From assembly GCF_003633895.1 (NCBI RefSeq), contig NZ_RBID01000014.1:186001-250000 (forward strand): a stretch of 64,000 nt of DNA, read 5' to 3'. The position numbers and the translations under genes were made by a program. Below the pieces are notes generated by a model. The model ran no database searches and was not told where the DNA came from. It worked only from the letters and a program-made list of their open reading frames with translations. Source of the stretch: Vogesella indigofera (GTDB taxonomy: Bacteria > Pseudomonadota > Gammaproteobacteria > Burkholderiales > Chromobacteriaceae). Of this stretch, positions 44,137-53,210 are shown one piece after another (position 1 is the stretch's first letter; each line of letters begins with the position of its first letter).

Positions 44137-45084
44137 ATGGTTGACGTTTCCGCCTTTGCCAACCGGCTTGCCAAAAACTACAAGCACTACGCCAAATGGG
44201 CGCGCCGCAACGAGCTGGACGCCTGGCGCGTCTACGACCGCGACGTGCCGCAGTTTCCGCTGATCATCGATGTCTACGGCCAGCGCATCCACCTGCAGGA
44301 GTACGACACCGGCTGGCAGATCGAGGAATCCGAGTACGTGGCGTGGATCGCCGCGGTGCAGCAGGCGATCAGCGACATCACCGGCGTGCCGCTGTGGAAC
44401 ATCGCGCTGAAGACCCGGCGCCGCCAGAAGGGCGAAAGCCAGTACGAGAAGACCGGCCGCGACGGCGAGGACTTCGTGGTGGCCGAGCAGGGGCAGCGCT
44501 TCTGGGTCAACCTCGACGCCTACCTCGACACTGGCCTGTTCCTCGATCACCGCAACACCCGCAAGCGGGTACGCGACGAGGCCGCCGGCAAGCGCTTTCT
44601 CAACCTGTTCGCCTACACCGGCAGCTTTACCGTGTATGCGGCCAACGGTGGCGCGGTCAGCAGCGAAACCGTCGACCTGTCCAATACCTACCAGGCGTGG
44701 AGCCGGCGCAATTTCGAGCTCAACGGCCTGGACCCGGCCAAGCACCAGCTGATCCGCGACGACGTGTTCCAGTATCTGGAAGACGCCGCCTTTGCCGGCA
44801 AGCAGTTCGACCTGATCGTGATGGACCCGCCCAGCTTCTCCAACTCCAAGAAGATGATGGACGAGCTGGACGTGCAGCGCGACCAGGTCAAGCTGGTCGA
44901 CGGCGCGATGCGGCTGCTGGCGCCGGACGGCGTGCTGTACTTTTCCAACAACCTGCGCAGCTTCACGCTGGACGAAAGGTTGGTCGCCGACTACGCGGTG
45001 CAGGACATCAGCGCGCAGTCGGTGCCGGAGGACTTCCGCAACAAGAAGATCCACCAGTGCTGGCGCATCCGTCATCGCCACTGA
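44137..45084 (+). CDS. RlmK-like 23S rRNA methyltransferase (class I, SAM-dependent)
   Basis: The 315-residue protein resembles the C-terminal RlmK half of the fused enteric RlmKL, which makes m7G2069 in 23S rRNA. It opens FANRLAKNYKHYAKWARRNELDAWRVYDRDVP, has the SAM-binding LNLFAYTGSFTVYAA and the DPPSF motif (DLIVMDPPSFSNSKK). Here the domain is a single gene. The RlmL partner domain is not adjacent. General RlmI-type activity is the alternative. Confidence 0.78.
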   Translation: MVDVSAFANRLAKNYKHYAKWARRNELDAWRVYDRDVPQFPLIIDVYGQRIHLQEYDTGWQIEESEYVAWIAAVQQAISDITGVPLWNIALKTRRRQKGESQYEKTGRDGEDFVVAEQGQRFWVNLDAYLDTGLFLDHRNTRKRVRDEAAGKRFLNLFAYTGSFTVYAANGGAVSSETVDLSNTYQAWSRRNFELNGLDPAKHQLIRDDVFQYLEDAAFAGKQFDLIVMDPPSFSNSKKMMDELDVQRDQVKLVDGAMRLLAPDGVLYFSNNLRSFTLDERLVADYAVQDISAQSVPEDFRNKKIHQCWRIRHRH

Positions 45085-45174
45085 TAGCGGCCGCCAATAT
45101 GCGGTATCGCGAAATTTAATGGCGGCCATCCCTTGCCTAGTCGCCGCACAGCGACAATCTTGAAAAGCAGCAAG

Positions 45175-45184
45175 GTTGGCCGCA
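45175..45184 (+). repeat. Iterated genomic word, intergenic copy before the thioredoxin gene
   Basis: CAAGGTTGGCCGCAG lies 32 bases before the thioredoxin start. Confidence 0.7.
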
Positions 45185-45216
45185 GCGGCCGCCGCAAACG
45201 AATCCAAGGAGCCGTC

Positions 45217-45582
45217 ATGGCCTATGTAAACGTAACTGCCGATACCTTTAACGACACCGTCGAGGGTGACGGCATGGTGATTCTCGACTTCTGGGCGCCG
45301 TGGTGCGGCCCGTGCAAGTCGTTCGGCCCGATCTTCGAGGCGGCGGCGGAAAAACACCCCGACATCGTGTTCGCCAAGATCAATACCGAGGACGAGCAGG
45401 AGCTGGCCGCCCACTTCAAGATCCGTTCCATCCCGACGCTGATGGCGCTGAAGGACGGCATCGTGGTGTTCCACCAGGCTGGCGCGATGATGGCGCCGCA
45501 GTTCGAGCAACTGGTGCAGGCGGTACGCGATCTGGACATGGACCAGGTGCGCGCCGACATGGCCGCACAGGACCAGGGCTGA
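45217..45582 (+). CDS. Thioredoxin-family protein
   Basis: The 121-residue cytoplasmic thioredoxin has the active site FWAPWCGPCK (Cys about residues 31 and 34) and the cis-proline motif RSIPTLMALKDG. A short charged C-terminal tail (VRADMAAQDQG) extends the usual 108-residue fold. The ATG at 45217 follows AAGGAG. It is likely a second thioredoxin beside the main trxA. Confidence 0.9.
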   Translation: MAYVNVTADTFNDTVEGDGMVILDFWAPWCGPCKSFGPIFEAAAEKHPDIVFAKINTEDEQELAAHFKIRSIPTLMALKDGIVVFHQAGAMMAPQFEQLVQAVRDLDMDQVRADMAAQDQG

Positions 45583-45734
45583 GAGTCTGTTCACGATCTG
45601 CTGCGACTGATCTCAAGCGGGCGATACGACGTTGAAAACGGCTTCGGAATGCTCATTGACCCCATGTCAACTCCGCTTCCTCAGCCGTTTTCGCCTTGTC
45701 TCGCGCTAGCTCGCGAGATCGTGAACACGGCTCT
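45582..45734. repeat. MITE-like dispersed repeat, copy 3
   Basis: A 153-bp element has ends AGAG-CTGTTCACGATC / GATCGTGAACA-GGCTCT. The middle, GGGCGATACGACGTTGAAAACGGCTTCGG then CAGCCGTTTTCGCCTTGTCTCGCG, is clearly homologous to copy 2. It begins at the stop codon of the thioredoxin gene. Confidence 0.8.
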
Positions 45735-45761
45735 GAGCCGCAAGACGGGGAGGGCAGGCTG

Positions 45762-46301
45762 ATGCGCAAGCAAGCATGGTGGCTGTGGCTGCTGCTGGCG
45801 GCACCGCTGGCGCAGGCAGCCTGCCCGCCGCTGCTGGATTACCGGGTGCCGCGCCTGACCGGCGGCAGCACTGACCTGTGCCAGTACCAGGACAAGACCA
45901 TCGTGGTGGTTAACACCGCCAGCGAGTGCGGCTTCACGCCACAGTTTGCCCAGCTGCAGACGCTGTGGCAGCAATACCGCAGTCGCGGCGTGGTGGTGCT
46001 CGGCTTCCCCAGCGACGATTTCTTCCAGGAGCTGGAACAGGCCAAGGACATTGCCGAGTTCTGCCACAGCAATTACGGCGTCGATTTCCCGATGATGAGC
46101 CGGATCAGCGTGCGGGGCAGCAACGCGCATCCGTTCTACCAGGCGCTGGCCAGCGCGGCCGGCAGCACGCCGAAGTGGAATTTCTACAAGTACATCATCG
46201 CGCCGGGCGGCAAGTCGGTGATCGCCTTCGGCCCGCTGACGCGGCCGGATGATCCGGCCTTCCTCAAGGCGCTGCAGCAGCGGTTGCCAGCCACGCCCTG
46301 A
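45762..46301 (+). CDS. Exported glutathione-peroxidase-family protein
   Basis: The 179-residue precursor has an N-terminal signal peptide (MRKQAWWLWLLLAAPLAQA). A GPx fold follows with the peroxidatic Cys in NTASECGFTPQF and the WNFYKYI motif carrying the Trp/Asn of the active site. Unlike the usual cytoplasmic BtuE type, it should act in the periplasm, probably using thioredoxin-like donors. Start chosen after ggggaggg. Confidence 0.85.
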   Translation: MRKQAWWLWLLLAAPLAQAACPPLLDYRVPRLTGGSTDLCQYQDKTIVVVNTASECGFTPQFAQLQTLWQQYRSRGVVVLGFPSDDFFQELEQAKDIAEFCHSNYGVDFPMMSRISVRGSNAHPFYQALASAAGSTPKWNFYKYIIAPGGKSVIAFGPLTRPDDPAFLKALQQRLPATP

Positions 46302-46432
46302 GCGCAGCGCTGGCCGGATTCACGACAGCTGCATTGTTATTCCGGCCACCGTTCCAGTACCATCCGAACTTTCCGGTGCCGTGCCGCTCTACCGCCCATG
46401 CCTGTTCCGGGTTTTCCGAGAGTCCTGTTTCC

Positions 46433-47695
46433 ATGCTGAACCGTTTACTGCTGTGCGGCAGCCTGCTGTTGCTGGCCGCCTGTTCCACCGTTTCCACCCC
46501 GCCGACGTCGTCGCCCGCCGATAGCATCCGCTACCAGCCGGCCGCGTTCAGCCAGCTGCCGCAATGGGACAGCTCGCTGGCCAGCGAGAGCTTGCTGGCG
46601 CTGCGCGAAAGCTGCCGCCCGCTGGCTGGCCGCCCGCAGTGGCAGGCGGTCTGCAGCGAGGCCGCGACGCTGGATGCGGCCAACGTTGACGGTATCCGCC
46701 GCTTTTACGAGAGCCGCTTCGTACCGTGGCAGGTCAGTGACGCCGGCAAGGACAGCGGCCTGATCACCGGCTACTACGAGCCCTTGCTGACTGGCAGCCG
46801 CCAGCGCAGCGCGCAGACGCCATACCCGGTGTACGGCGTGCCGCAGGACCTGCTGCTGCTCGACATCAGCGCCGAGCAGCGCGCGGCCACGCAACTGGTG
46901 GCGCGCCGTAGCGGCGGCAACCGGCTGCAGGTGGTGGCGGGCAGGACCCAGCCCGGCGCCGACGAGCTGCTGGTGACGCTGGCCGATTTCGTCATCGACA
47001 GCCGCACCCGTACCCTGAAAGGGCGCCTCGACGGCAACCGCCTGCTGCCGTACTACAGCCGCGCCGAGATCAACGCCGGCAAGGGCGTAGGCAGCGCGCC
47101 GGTGCTGGCCTGGGTGGAGGACGAAACCGAGCTGTTCTTCCTGCAGGTGCAGGGCTCCGGCCGCATCCAGCTGGAAGACGGCAGCTTCTTGCGCGTGACC
47201 TACGCCGAGCAGAACGGCCACCCGTACAAGTCCATCGGCCGCTGGCTGATCGACCAGCAGCAGCTGACGCTGGCCGAAGCCAGCATGCAGGGCATCAAGG
47301 GCTGGCTGGAAGCCAACCCGCAGCGCCGGCGCGAGCTGTTCGACGTCAACCCGAGCTACGTGTTCTTCCGTACCCTGAACAGCAGCGGCGGCGGCCCGAT
47401 CGGCGCGCTGGGCGTGCCGCTGACCGACGGCCACAGCCTGGCGGTTGATCCGCGCTATATCCCGCTGGGGGCGCCGGTGTACCTGGCCACCACCTGGCCG
47501 CTGGACGGCAGCCCCAAGCCGCTGACCCGGCTGATGCACGCGCAGGACACCGGCGGTGCCATCCGCGGTGCGGTGCGCGGCGATTTCTTTTTCGGCTTCG
47601 GCACCGAGGCCGGCATGTACGCCGGCCGCATGAAGCAGCAGGGCAGGTTCTGGCTGCTGTTGCCGCGCGGCATGACCCCGGTAGCGCGTCCCTGA
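46433..47695 (+). CDS. mltA: MltA membrane-bound lytic murein transglycosylase A
   Basis: MltA cleaves peptidoglycan to anhydro-muropeptides. The 420-residue precursor is a lipoprotein (lipobox LAAC, Cys 17). The 3D barrel domain includes GLITGYYEPLL, FFLQVQGSGRIQL and the catalytic Asp in HAQDTGGAIRGAVRGDFFFG. The TGCGGCCAAC word at 46675-46684 is translated in frame as AAN. Confidence 0.94.
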   Translation: MLNRLLLCGSLLLLAACSTVSTPPTSSPADSIRYQPAAFSQLPQWDSSLASESLLALRESCRPLAGRPQWQAVCSEAATLDAANVDGIRRFYESRFVPWQVSDAGKDSGLITGYYEPLLTGSRQRSAQTPYPVYGVPQDLLLLDISAEQRAATQLVARRSGGNRLQVVAGRTQPGADELLVTLADFVIDSRTRTLKGRLDGNRLLPYYSRAEINAGKGVGSAPVLAWVEDETELFFLQVQGSGRIQLEDGSFLRVTYAEQNGHPYKSIGRWLIDQQQLTLAEASMQGIKGWLEANPQRRRELFDVNPSYVFFRTLNSSGGGPIGALGVPLTDGHSLAVDPRYIPLGAPVYLATTWPLDGSPKPLTRLMHAQDTGGAIRGAVRGDFFFGFGTEAGMYAGRMKQQGRFWLLLPRGMTPVARP

Positions 47696-47841
47696 GCGCG
47701 TGTTCACGATCGCGCGCGCTCCCGCGAGTGCCGGCGAAAACGGCTGAGACCGCGGCGTTTGTCGACAGATAAACAGGCACGCCGCTGCCAGCGCCGTCTC
47801 GCCGTGCCGGGAGCCGCCACCGCCGATCGTGCGCTGGCTCT
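47695..47841. repeat. MITE-like dispersed repeat, copy 4 (degenerate)
   Basis: A roughly 147-bp region after mltA has ends GAGCGCGTGTTCACGATCG and CGATCGTGCGCTGGCTC. GCGAAAACGGCTGAG and GCCGTCTCGCC in the middle recall copies 1-3. It is more diverged and contains the mltA stop codon. Confidence 0.6.
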
Positions 47842-47874
47842 GCGCCGCCACCAGATTTGAGAAAGCCTGTCACC

Positions 47875-48984
47875 ATGACCAGTCCGACCCTGTTCCGAAC
47901 TGCCTGCCTTGCCGCCAGCGTGCTGTTGCTGGCCGCTTGCGGCCAACCTGCCACCAGCGGCCATGATGCCAGTGCCGCTGCTGCCGCCGCGCCATTGCGC
48001 CAGCTGGCGCGCGGCGACGTGCTGCAGGCGCGGCTGGCGCCGGTGGCCGCCAGCCTGCCATTTACCGCCACCCTCAACGCGCTGACCAGCATCGAGGTCG
48101 CCGCCGAGATCGACGCCAGCGTGCGCGAGGTGCTGGTGCGCGAGGGCGAAACCGTGCGCCGCGGCCAGCTCTTGGCGCGGCTGGATGGCGAGACGCTGCA
48201 GCAGGCACTGGTGGAACAGCAGGCGCAGCTGGCCAACGACGAGGCACGGCTGCGACTGGCGCGGCTGAAGCTGGACAAGCAGCGCGAGCTGTACCAGCAG
48301 GGCTTCATTTCCAAGCTGGCGTTCGACGAGGTGGACAGCGAATACCGCATCCGCGAAGGCGACGTCAACGCCCGCCGCAGCCAGCTGGCGCGCGCGCGCA
48401 AGAGCCTGGCCGATACCGCGGTGCACTCGCCGATGGACGGCGTGGTCTACGCCCGCCGCATCCAGCCGGGCGAGCAGGTCAGCCGCAACCAGAAGCTGTT
48501 CGCCATTGCCGACCTCAGCCAGCTGGAGGCGACCGCCAGCATCCCGGCGCGGCAGGTGGCGCAGCTGCAGCCAGGCCAGCGCGCGCGCTTCCGCGTCGAG
48601 GGCGCGACCGAGCCGTTTGCCGCGCAGCTGGTGCGCATCAACCCGGTGGCCAATGCCGGCAGCCGCACCTTCAATGCCTATCTGCGCGTCGACAACCGCG
48701 CCGGCCGGCTGCAGGCCGGCCAGTTCGTCACCGGCGAGGTGATCCTGCGCGAAATCAGCGACGCGGTGCGCCTGCCGCAGGCGGCGGTGCGCGATGCCGA
48801 CGGCAGCAAGCCGTGGGTGATGCTGCTGGACGGCAACACCCTGCGCCGCCAGCCGGTCAGCATCGTGCTGCGCAACGACAGCGAACGGGTGCTGGCGGTG
48901 CGCGGCATCGAGCTTGGCCGCACGCTGCTGGCGGCGCCGCTGCTGGGGCTGAAACCCGGCGACCGCGTGGCGCTGCCGCGCTAA
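47875..48984 (+). CDS. RND efflux periplasmic adaptor lipoprotein
   Basis: Membrane-fusion protein linking the RND pump to an outer-membrane channel. The 369-residue precursor is a lipoprotein (lipobox LAAC, Cys 22). A HlyD-type lipoyl and hairpin region follows (ASVREVLVREGETVRRGQLLARLD; coiled coil about residues 110-175; HSPMDGVVYARRIQPGEQV). The word TGCGGCCAAC at 47938-47947 encodes the residues around the lipid-modified Cys. It is followed 15 bases later by the pump gene. Confidence 0.92.
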   Translation: MTSPTLFRTACLAASVLLLAACGQPATSGHDASAAAAAAPLRQLARGDVLQARLAPVAASLPFTATLNALTSIEVAAEIDASVREVLVREGETVRRGQLLARLDGETLQQALVEQQAQLANDEARLRLARLKLDKQRELYQQGFISKLAFDEVDSEYRIREGDVNARRSQLARARKSLADTAVHSPMDGVVYARRIQPGEQVSRNQKLFAIADLSQLEATASIPARQVAQLQPGQRARFRVEGATEPFAAQLVRINPVANAGSRTFNAYLRVDNRAGRLQAGQFVTGEVILREISDAVRLPQAAVRDADGSKPWVMLLDGNTLRRQPVSIVLRNDSERVLAVRGIELGRTLLAAPLLGLKPGDRVALPR

Positions 48985-48999
48985 GGAGAAGGTGACACT

Positions 49000-51900
49000 A
49001 TGTGGTTAACCCGCGTCAGCGTGCAGAACCCCTATCTGGCCGCCGTGATGATGCTGCTGCTGACGGTGCTGGGCCTGTTTGCCTGGAAGCAGCTGCCGGT
49101 CGAGGAGTTTCCCGATATCCGCTTCCCGGTGGCGGTGGTGTCGGCGTCCTATCCCGGCGCCTCGCCGGAGGTGATCGAGAGCGAGGTCACCCGCCCGCTG
49201 GAAGAGGCGGTCAACACCATCAACGGCGTCAAGCACATCCGCTCCTATTCCTCCGAGGGCGTCGCCACGCTGGTGGTGGAGTTCGAGCTGTCCACCGATC
49301 CGGCCATCGGCCTGCAGGAGGTGCGCGACAAGGTCGGCGCCGCGCAGGGCCGGCTGCGGCGCGAGGTGAGCACGCCGACCATCTCGCAGATGAACCCCAA
49401 CGACGAGCCGCTGATGTCGTACACCTTCAGCCAGCAGGACGGTTCGCAGCGCGAGCTGAGCAACTGGCTGGACAATGTGCTGAAGAAGCGGCTGCAGACG
49501 GTGAGCGGGGTCGGCGAGGTGAAACTGGTCGGTGCCAGCAAGCGCGAGATCCGCATTGAGCTGCAGCCGTACCGGCTGGAGGCGCTGGGATTGTCGGTCA
49601 GCGAGGTGGCCGACGCCATCGCCGCGGCCAACCGTGATTTCCCGGCCGGCCAGGTCAGCAGCCAGCGTAACGAGCTGTCGGTGCGCGTCGCCGGCAAGCT
49701 TGAGTCGGTGGACGACTTCCGCGAGCTGGGCATCGCCACGCGCCAGGGCGCCACCATCCGCCTGGCGGACGTGGCCGAAGTGCGCGACAGCGAGGAAGAA
49801 AAGAACAGCATCAGCCTGATCGACGGCAAGCCGGCGGTGGGGCTGGACGTGCGTGCCGCGCGCGGCGCCAACGTGGTGGCGGTGGCCGATGCGGTGAAGG
49901 CAATCATCGCCGAGCAGCGGCCGCTGATGCCGGCCGGCAGCGAGGTCAAGCTCACCTACGACAAGTCGGACGAGGTGCGCAAGTCGCTGAGCGGGGTGCA
50001 GCAGACGCTGCTGGAAGGCGCCGGGCTGACGGTGCTGATCGTGTTCTTGTTCCTCGGCAGCTGGCGCAGCACGGTGATTACCGGCCTGACGCTGCCGATC
50101 GCGCTGCTGGGCACCCTGTTCGCGGTGCAGGCGCTGGGCTTCACCCTCAACGTGATGACGCTGATGGCGCTGTCGCTGTCCATCGGCCTGTTGATCGACG
50201 ACGCCATCGTGGTGCGCGAGAACATCGTGCGCCACGCCACGCTGGGCAAGGGCCACTACCAGGCGGCGCTGGACGGCACCAACGAGATCGGCCTCGCGGT
50301 ACTGGCCACCACGCTGACCATCGTCGCGGTGTTCCTGCCGGTCGGCTTCATGGGCGGCATCATCGGCAAGTTCTTCCACCAGTTCGGCCTCGCGGTGACG
50401 GTGGCGGTGCTGATCTCGATGTTCGTGTCGTTCACGCTGGACCCGATGCTGTCCTCGGTGTGGCACGACCCGCACCGCCACGGCGATCACCACAAGGGCC
50501 CGGTCGGCCGCGCGCTGGACTGGTTCGAGGCCTCGCTCGACCGCCTCGCCGACGGCTACGTGCGGGTGATCCGCTGGGCGCTGGCGCACCGCAAGACGGT
50601 GCTGGCCACGGCGCTGGCGCTGACCGTCGGCAGCTTCATGCTGGTGCCGGTGATCGGCGGTGAATTCCTGCCGCGTGCCGACAACGGCGATTTCCGCCTG
50701 TCGTTCAAGACCGCGCCCGGCTCGACGCTGGAGTACACCGCCGCCAAGGCGCGCGAGGTGGAGGCGCAGCTGCGCAGCATTCCGGAGGTGAACACCGTCG
50801 ACAGCAAGATCGGCGGCGGTCGCTTCGGCGCCGGCCGCAACGAGGCGCAGCTGACCATCGATGTCGGCGACAAGCAGTCGCGCCAGCGCGACCTGTTCCA
50901 GCTGATGGCGGCGGCGCGCAGCAGCGCGCAGCGGGTGGCCGGCATCGAGCTGGATTCGGTGCAGGAGCTGGGCCAGCACGGCCCCGGCGGCAAGCCGGTC
51001 AATATCGGCATCCGCGGCAGCGACCTGCAGGCGCTGAGCCAGGCCACCGACGCGGTGATGGCGGCGATTGCACGCGTCAACGGCGTGCGCGACGTGCAGA
51101 GCAGCTTTTCCGACGCCGATCCGGCGCTGGACGTGCGCCTCGACCGCGACGCCGCCGCCTCGCTGGGCGTGGATCTCACCCGCGTCGGCAACACGCTGTC
51201 GGTGCTGCTGGCCGGCAGCACGGTGACGACGTGGGAGGCGCCGGATGGCGAAAACTACGATGTGCGCCTGCAATTGCCGCGCGAGGGGCGCGAGGCGGCG
51301 CTGCTGGAGGTGCTGATGGTGCCCGGCACGCGGCGCGACAACGGCGAGGCCAATATGGTGCCGCTGGCGCAGCTGGCGCGCATCGAGCCGGGCAGCAGCC
51401 CGCGCCAGATCGAGCGCACCGACCTGATGCGCGAGATCAGCGTCACCGCCAACATCAGCGGCCGCAGCGCCGGCGAGGTGTTTGCCGGTGTCGACGCCGC
51501 GCTGAAACAGCTGCGGCTGCCGGCCGGGGTGATGCTGTCGCAGGAGGGCGAGCGCAAGAGCATGCAGGAATCGCTGAACTACGCGGTGCAGGCGCTGGCG
51601 ATGGGGGTGATCTTCATTTATCTCATTCTCGCCGCGCAGTTCCGCAGCTTTACGCTGCCGGTGACCATCATGATGGCGCTGCCGCTGGCCTTCGTCGGCG
51701 TGTTCGCCGCGCTGTGGCTGTTCGGCTCCACCCTCAACATGTTCTCGGTGATCGGCATCATCATGCTGATGGGGCTGGCAGCGAAGAACGGCATCCTGCT
51801 GGTCGACTTCATCAACCAGAGCCGCAAGGAAGGCATGGCGCGGCTGGATGCCATCGTCGAGGCCGGCCGCGTGCGGCTGCGCCCGATCATGATGACCAGC

Positions 51901-52122
51901 CTGGCGATGATCTTCGGCATGCTGCCGCTGGCACTGGCCAGCGGCGCCGGCTCGGAGACGCAGCGGCCGATGGCGCACGCCATCATCGGCGGCCTGATCA
52001 CCTCCACCGTGCTGACGCTGATCGTGCTGCCGGTGGTGTACACCTACCTCGACAGCCTGCGCACCCGCATCCGCGGCCTGTTGGCGCGGCTAACCGGCCA
52101 GACGGCGGCCTCGCCGCACTGA
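49000..52122 (+). CDS. RND efflux pump inner-membrane transporter (AcrB/HAE1-type)
   Basis: Proton-driven trimeric exporter. The 1040-residue protein has the twelve-helix RND layout. The proton-relay Asp pair sits in [15 protein letters not shown] (about residues 404-405), and the Lys is in [14 protein letters not shown]. Two large periplasmic loops are present. The N-terminus [40 protein letters not shown] is typical of the HAE1 family. Substrates are unknown, and no outer-membrane factor gene is adjacent. Confidence 0.94.
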   Translation: MWLTRVSVQNPYLAAVMMLLLTVLGLFAWKQLPVEEFPDIRFPVAVVSASYPGASPEVIESEVTRPLEEAVNTINGVKHIRSYSSEGVATLVVEFELSTDPAIGLQEVRDKVGAAQGRLRREVSTPTISQMNPNDEPLMSYTFSQQDGSQRELSNWLDNVLKKRLQTVSGVGEVKLVGASKREIRIELQPYRLEALGLSVSEVADAIAAANRDFPAGQVSSQRNELSVRVAGKLESVDDFRELGIATRQGATIRLADVAEVRDSEEEKNSISLIDGKPAVGLDVRAARGANVVAVADAVKAIIAEQRPLMPAGSEVKLTYDKSDEVRKSLSGVQQTLLEGAGLTVLIVFLFLGSWRSTVITGLTLPIALLGTLFAVQALGFTLNVMTLMALSLSIGLLIDDAIVVRENIVRHATLGKGHYQAALDGTNEIGLAVLATTLTIVAVFLPVGFMGGIIGKFFHQFGLAVTVAVLISMFVSFTLDPMLSSVWHDPHRHGDHHKGPVGRALDWFEASLDRLADGYVRVIRWALAHRKTVLATALALTVGSFMLVPVIGGEFLPRADNGDFRLSFKTAPGSTLEYTAAKAREVEAQLRSIPEVNTVDSKIGGGRFGAGRNEAQLTIDVGDKQSRQRDLFQLMAAARSSAQRVAGIELDSVQELGQHGPGGKPVNIGIRGSDLQALSQATDAVMAAIARVNGVRDVQSSFSDADPALDVRLDRDAAASLGVDLTRVGNTLSVLLAGSTVTTWEAPDGENYDVRLQLPREGREAALLEVLMVPGTRRDNGEANMVPLAQLARIEPGSSPRQIERTDLMREISVTANISGRSAGEVFAGVDAALKQLRLPAGVMLSQEGERKSMQESLNYAVQALAMGVIFIYLILAAQFRSFTLPVTIMMALPLAFVGVFAALWLFGSTLNMFSVIGIIMLMGLAAKNGILLVDFINQSRKEGMARLDAIVEAGRVRLRPIMMTSLAMIFGMLPLALASGAGSETQRPMAHAIIGGLITSTVLTLIVLPVVYTYLDSLRTRIRGLLARLTGQTAASPH

Positions 52123-52140
52123 GCCGCCGCGCACGAACGG

Positions 52141-52178
52141 CCAAGGCCGCTGCCGATGTTTATCGGCAGCGGCCTTGG
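52141..52178. terminator. Long hairpin between the convergent RND and mscS genes
   Basis: A 17-bp perfect stem (CCAAGGCCGCTGCCGAT) with a 4-base loop. It lacks a T-tract on either side, so it is either a weak bidirectional terminator or an mRNA 3' stabiliser. Confidence 0.6.
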
Positions 52179-52192
52179 GCATTGAGAACGGT

Positions 52193-52202
52193 TGCGGCCA
52201 AC
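52193..52202 (-). repeat. Iterated genomic word, intergenic copy at the mscS 3' end
   Basis: TTGCGGCCAACCTTA directly abuts the mscS stop codon (TTA read on the plus strand). Confidence 0.7.
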
Positions 52203-52203
52203 C

Positions 52204-53022
52204 TTACTGTTTGACGTACACCACCTGCGCCGGCATCGGCGGCGGGAACGCCTCGCCGCCCAGTGCGTCGCGGATCTGCTGGTTGCTGTCGAAGTACACC
52301 TGCCAGTAGTGGTCGTTATGGCAGAACGGCCGCACCGCCAGCACCGGCCCCACCAAGTTGAATTCCAGGATCGCCACCTCGACCGCCGGCTCCGCCAGCA
52401 CGTTGGGGATGGCCGCCAGCCGCTGCCGCAGCAGCGCCATCGCGGCGGCGGGGTCGGCGCTGCCGGCCAGCTGCGCCTTCAGCTCCACGCGGCGGTAGGG
52501 ATTGCTGCTGAAGTTCTGCAGCGTGTCGCCCATGATCTTGCCGTTGCCGACCATGGTCAGCACGTTGTCCGGCGTGTTGATGGCGGTGGTGAACAGGCCG
52601 ATCTCCTTCACCGTGCCGGTCACGCCGCCGGCGGTGACGAAATCGCCGACCTTCATCGGCCGCAGCATGATCAGGAACACCCCGGCGGCAAAGTTGGACA
52701 GCAACCCGGACCAGGCCATGCCGATGGCGACGCCGGCGGCGGCGAACAGCGCGGCAAAGGTGGTGGTCTGGATGCCGAAGTAGCCGAGGATGCCGACCAC
52801 CAGGATCACGTTGAGGGTGACGTGGATGGTGGTGCCGAGGTAACGCATGATGGTGGCGTCGACATGCTGCCGCTCCAGCGTGCGCTGCAGCAGGCGGCCG
52901 ACCTGGCCGATCAGCCAGCGGCCGATGATCCAGAAGGCCAGCGCCGCCAGCAGCGTGCCGCCGATATTGAACGCATAATCCGTGGCGACCTGCTGCCAGT
53001 GGGAAAGGTCGATCTGATTCAT
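52204..53022 (-). CDS. MscS-type small-conductance mechanosensitive channel
   Basis: MscS channels release solutes on hypo-osmotic shock. The 272-residue protein has three membrane helices. The pore helix region is FAALFAAAGVAIGMAWSGLLSNFAAGVFLIMLRPMKVGDFV, and a cytoplasmic beta and cage domain includes NPYRRVELKAQLAG. Length is close to E. coli MscS (286). The ATG at 53022 follows AAGGAG. Confidence 0.93.
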   Translation of the reverse strand: MNQIDLSHWQQVATDYAFNIGGTLLAALAFWIIGRWLIGQVGRLLQRTLERQHVDATIMRYLGTTIHVTLNVILVVGILGYFGIQTTTFAALFAAAGVAIGMAWSGLLSNFAAGVFLIMLRPMKVGDFVTAGGVTGTVKEIGLFTTAINTPDNVLTMVGNGKIMGDTLQNFSSNPYRRVELKAQLAGSADPAAAMALLRQRLAAIPNVLAEPAVEVAILEFNLVGPVLAVRPFCHNDHYWQVYFDSNQQIRDALGGEAFPPPMPAQVVYVKQ

Positions 53023-53172
53023 GACAACTCCTTGTCGGGCGGGTGGGATCTGCATCCAGTTAAGCAGCTGGCATTGCCGGCAACAAGTTCATTTGCATGA
53101 ATTGTCGCTGCCGGCGGGCAAAAACATCGGGCGATGCCGCAGTCAGGTCAAGGCAGCGCCGCCGGCGCAGGG

Positions 53173-53187
53173 TATAATGCGGCCAAC
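53173..53187 (+). promoter_or_regulatory. hemE -10 element fused to an iterated-word copy
   Basis: TATAAT at 53173-53178, 33 bases before hemE, runs directly into the word TGCGGCCAAC (53178-53187), sharing one base. The -35 is not clear. Confidence 0.5.
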
Positions 53188-53210
53188 CTTTTTCTGCCCG
53201 TATAGCCAAC

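Noticed and set aside
49006-51978. Very long open frame (990 codons) on the minus strand opposite the RND pump gene
   Set aside because: It is an antisense shadow of a well-conserved gene in GC-rich DNA, with His/Gln/Arg-rich low-complexity translation and no family resemblance.
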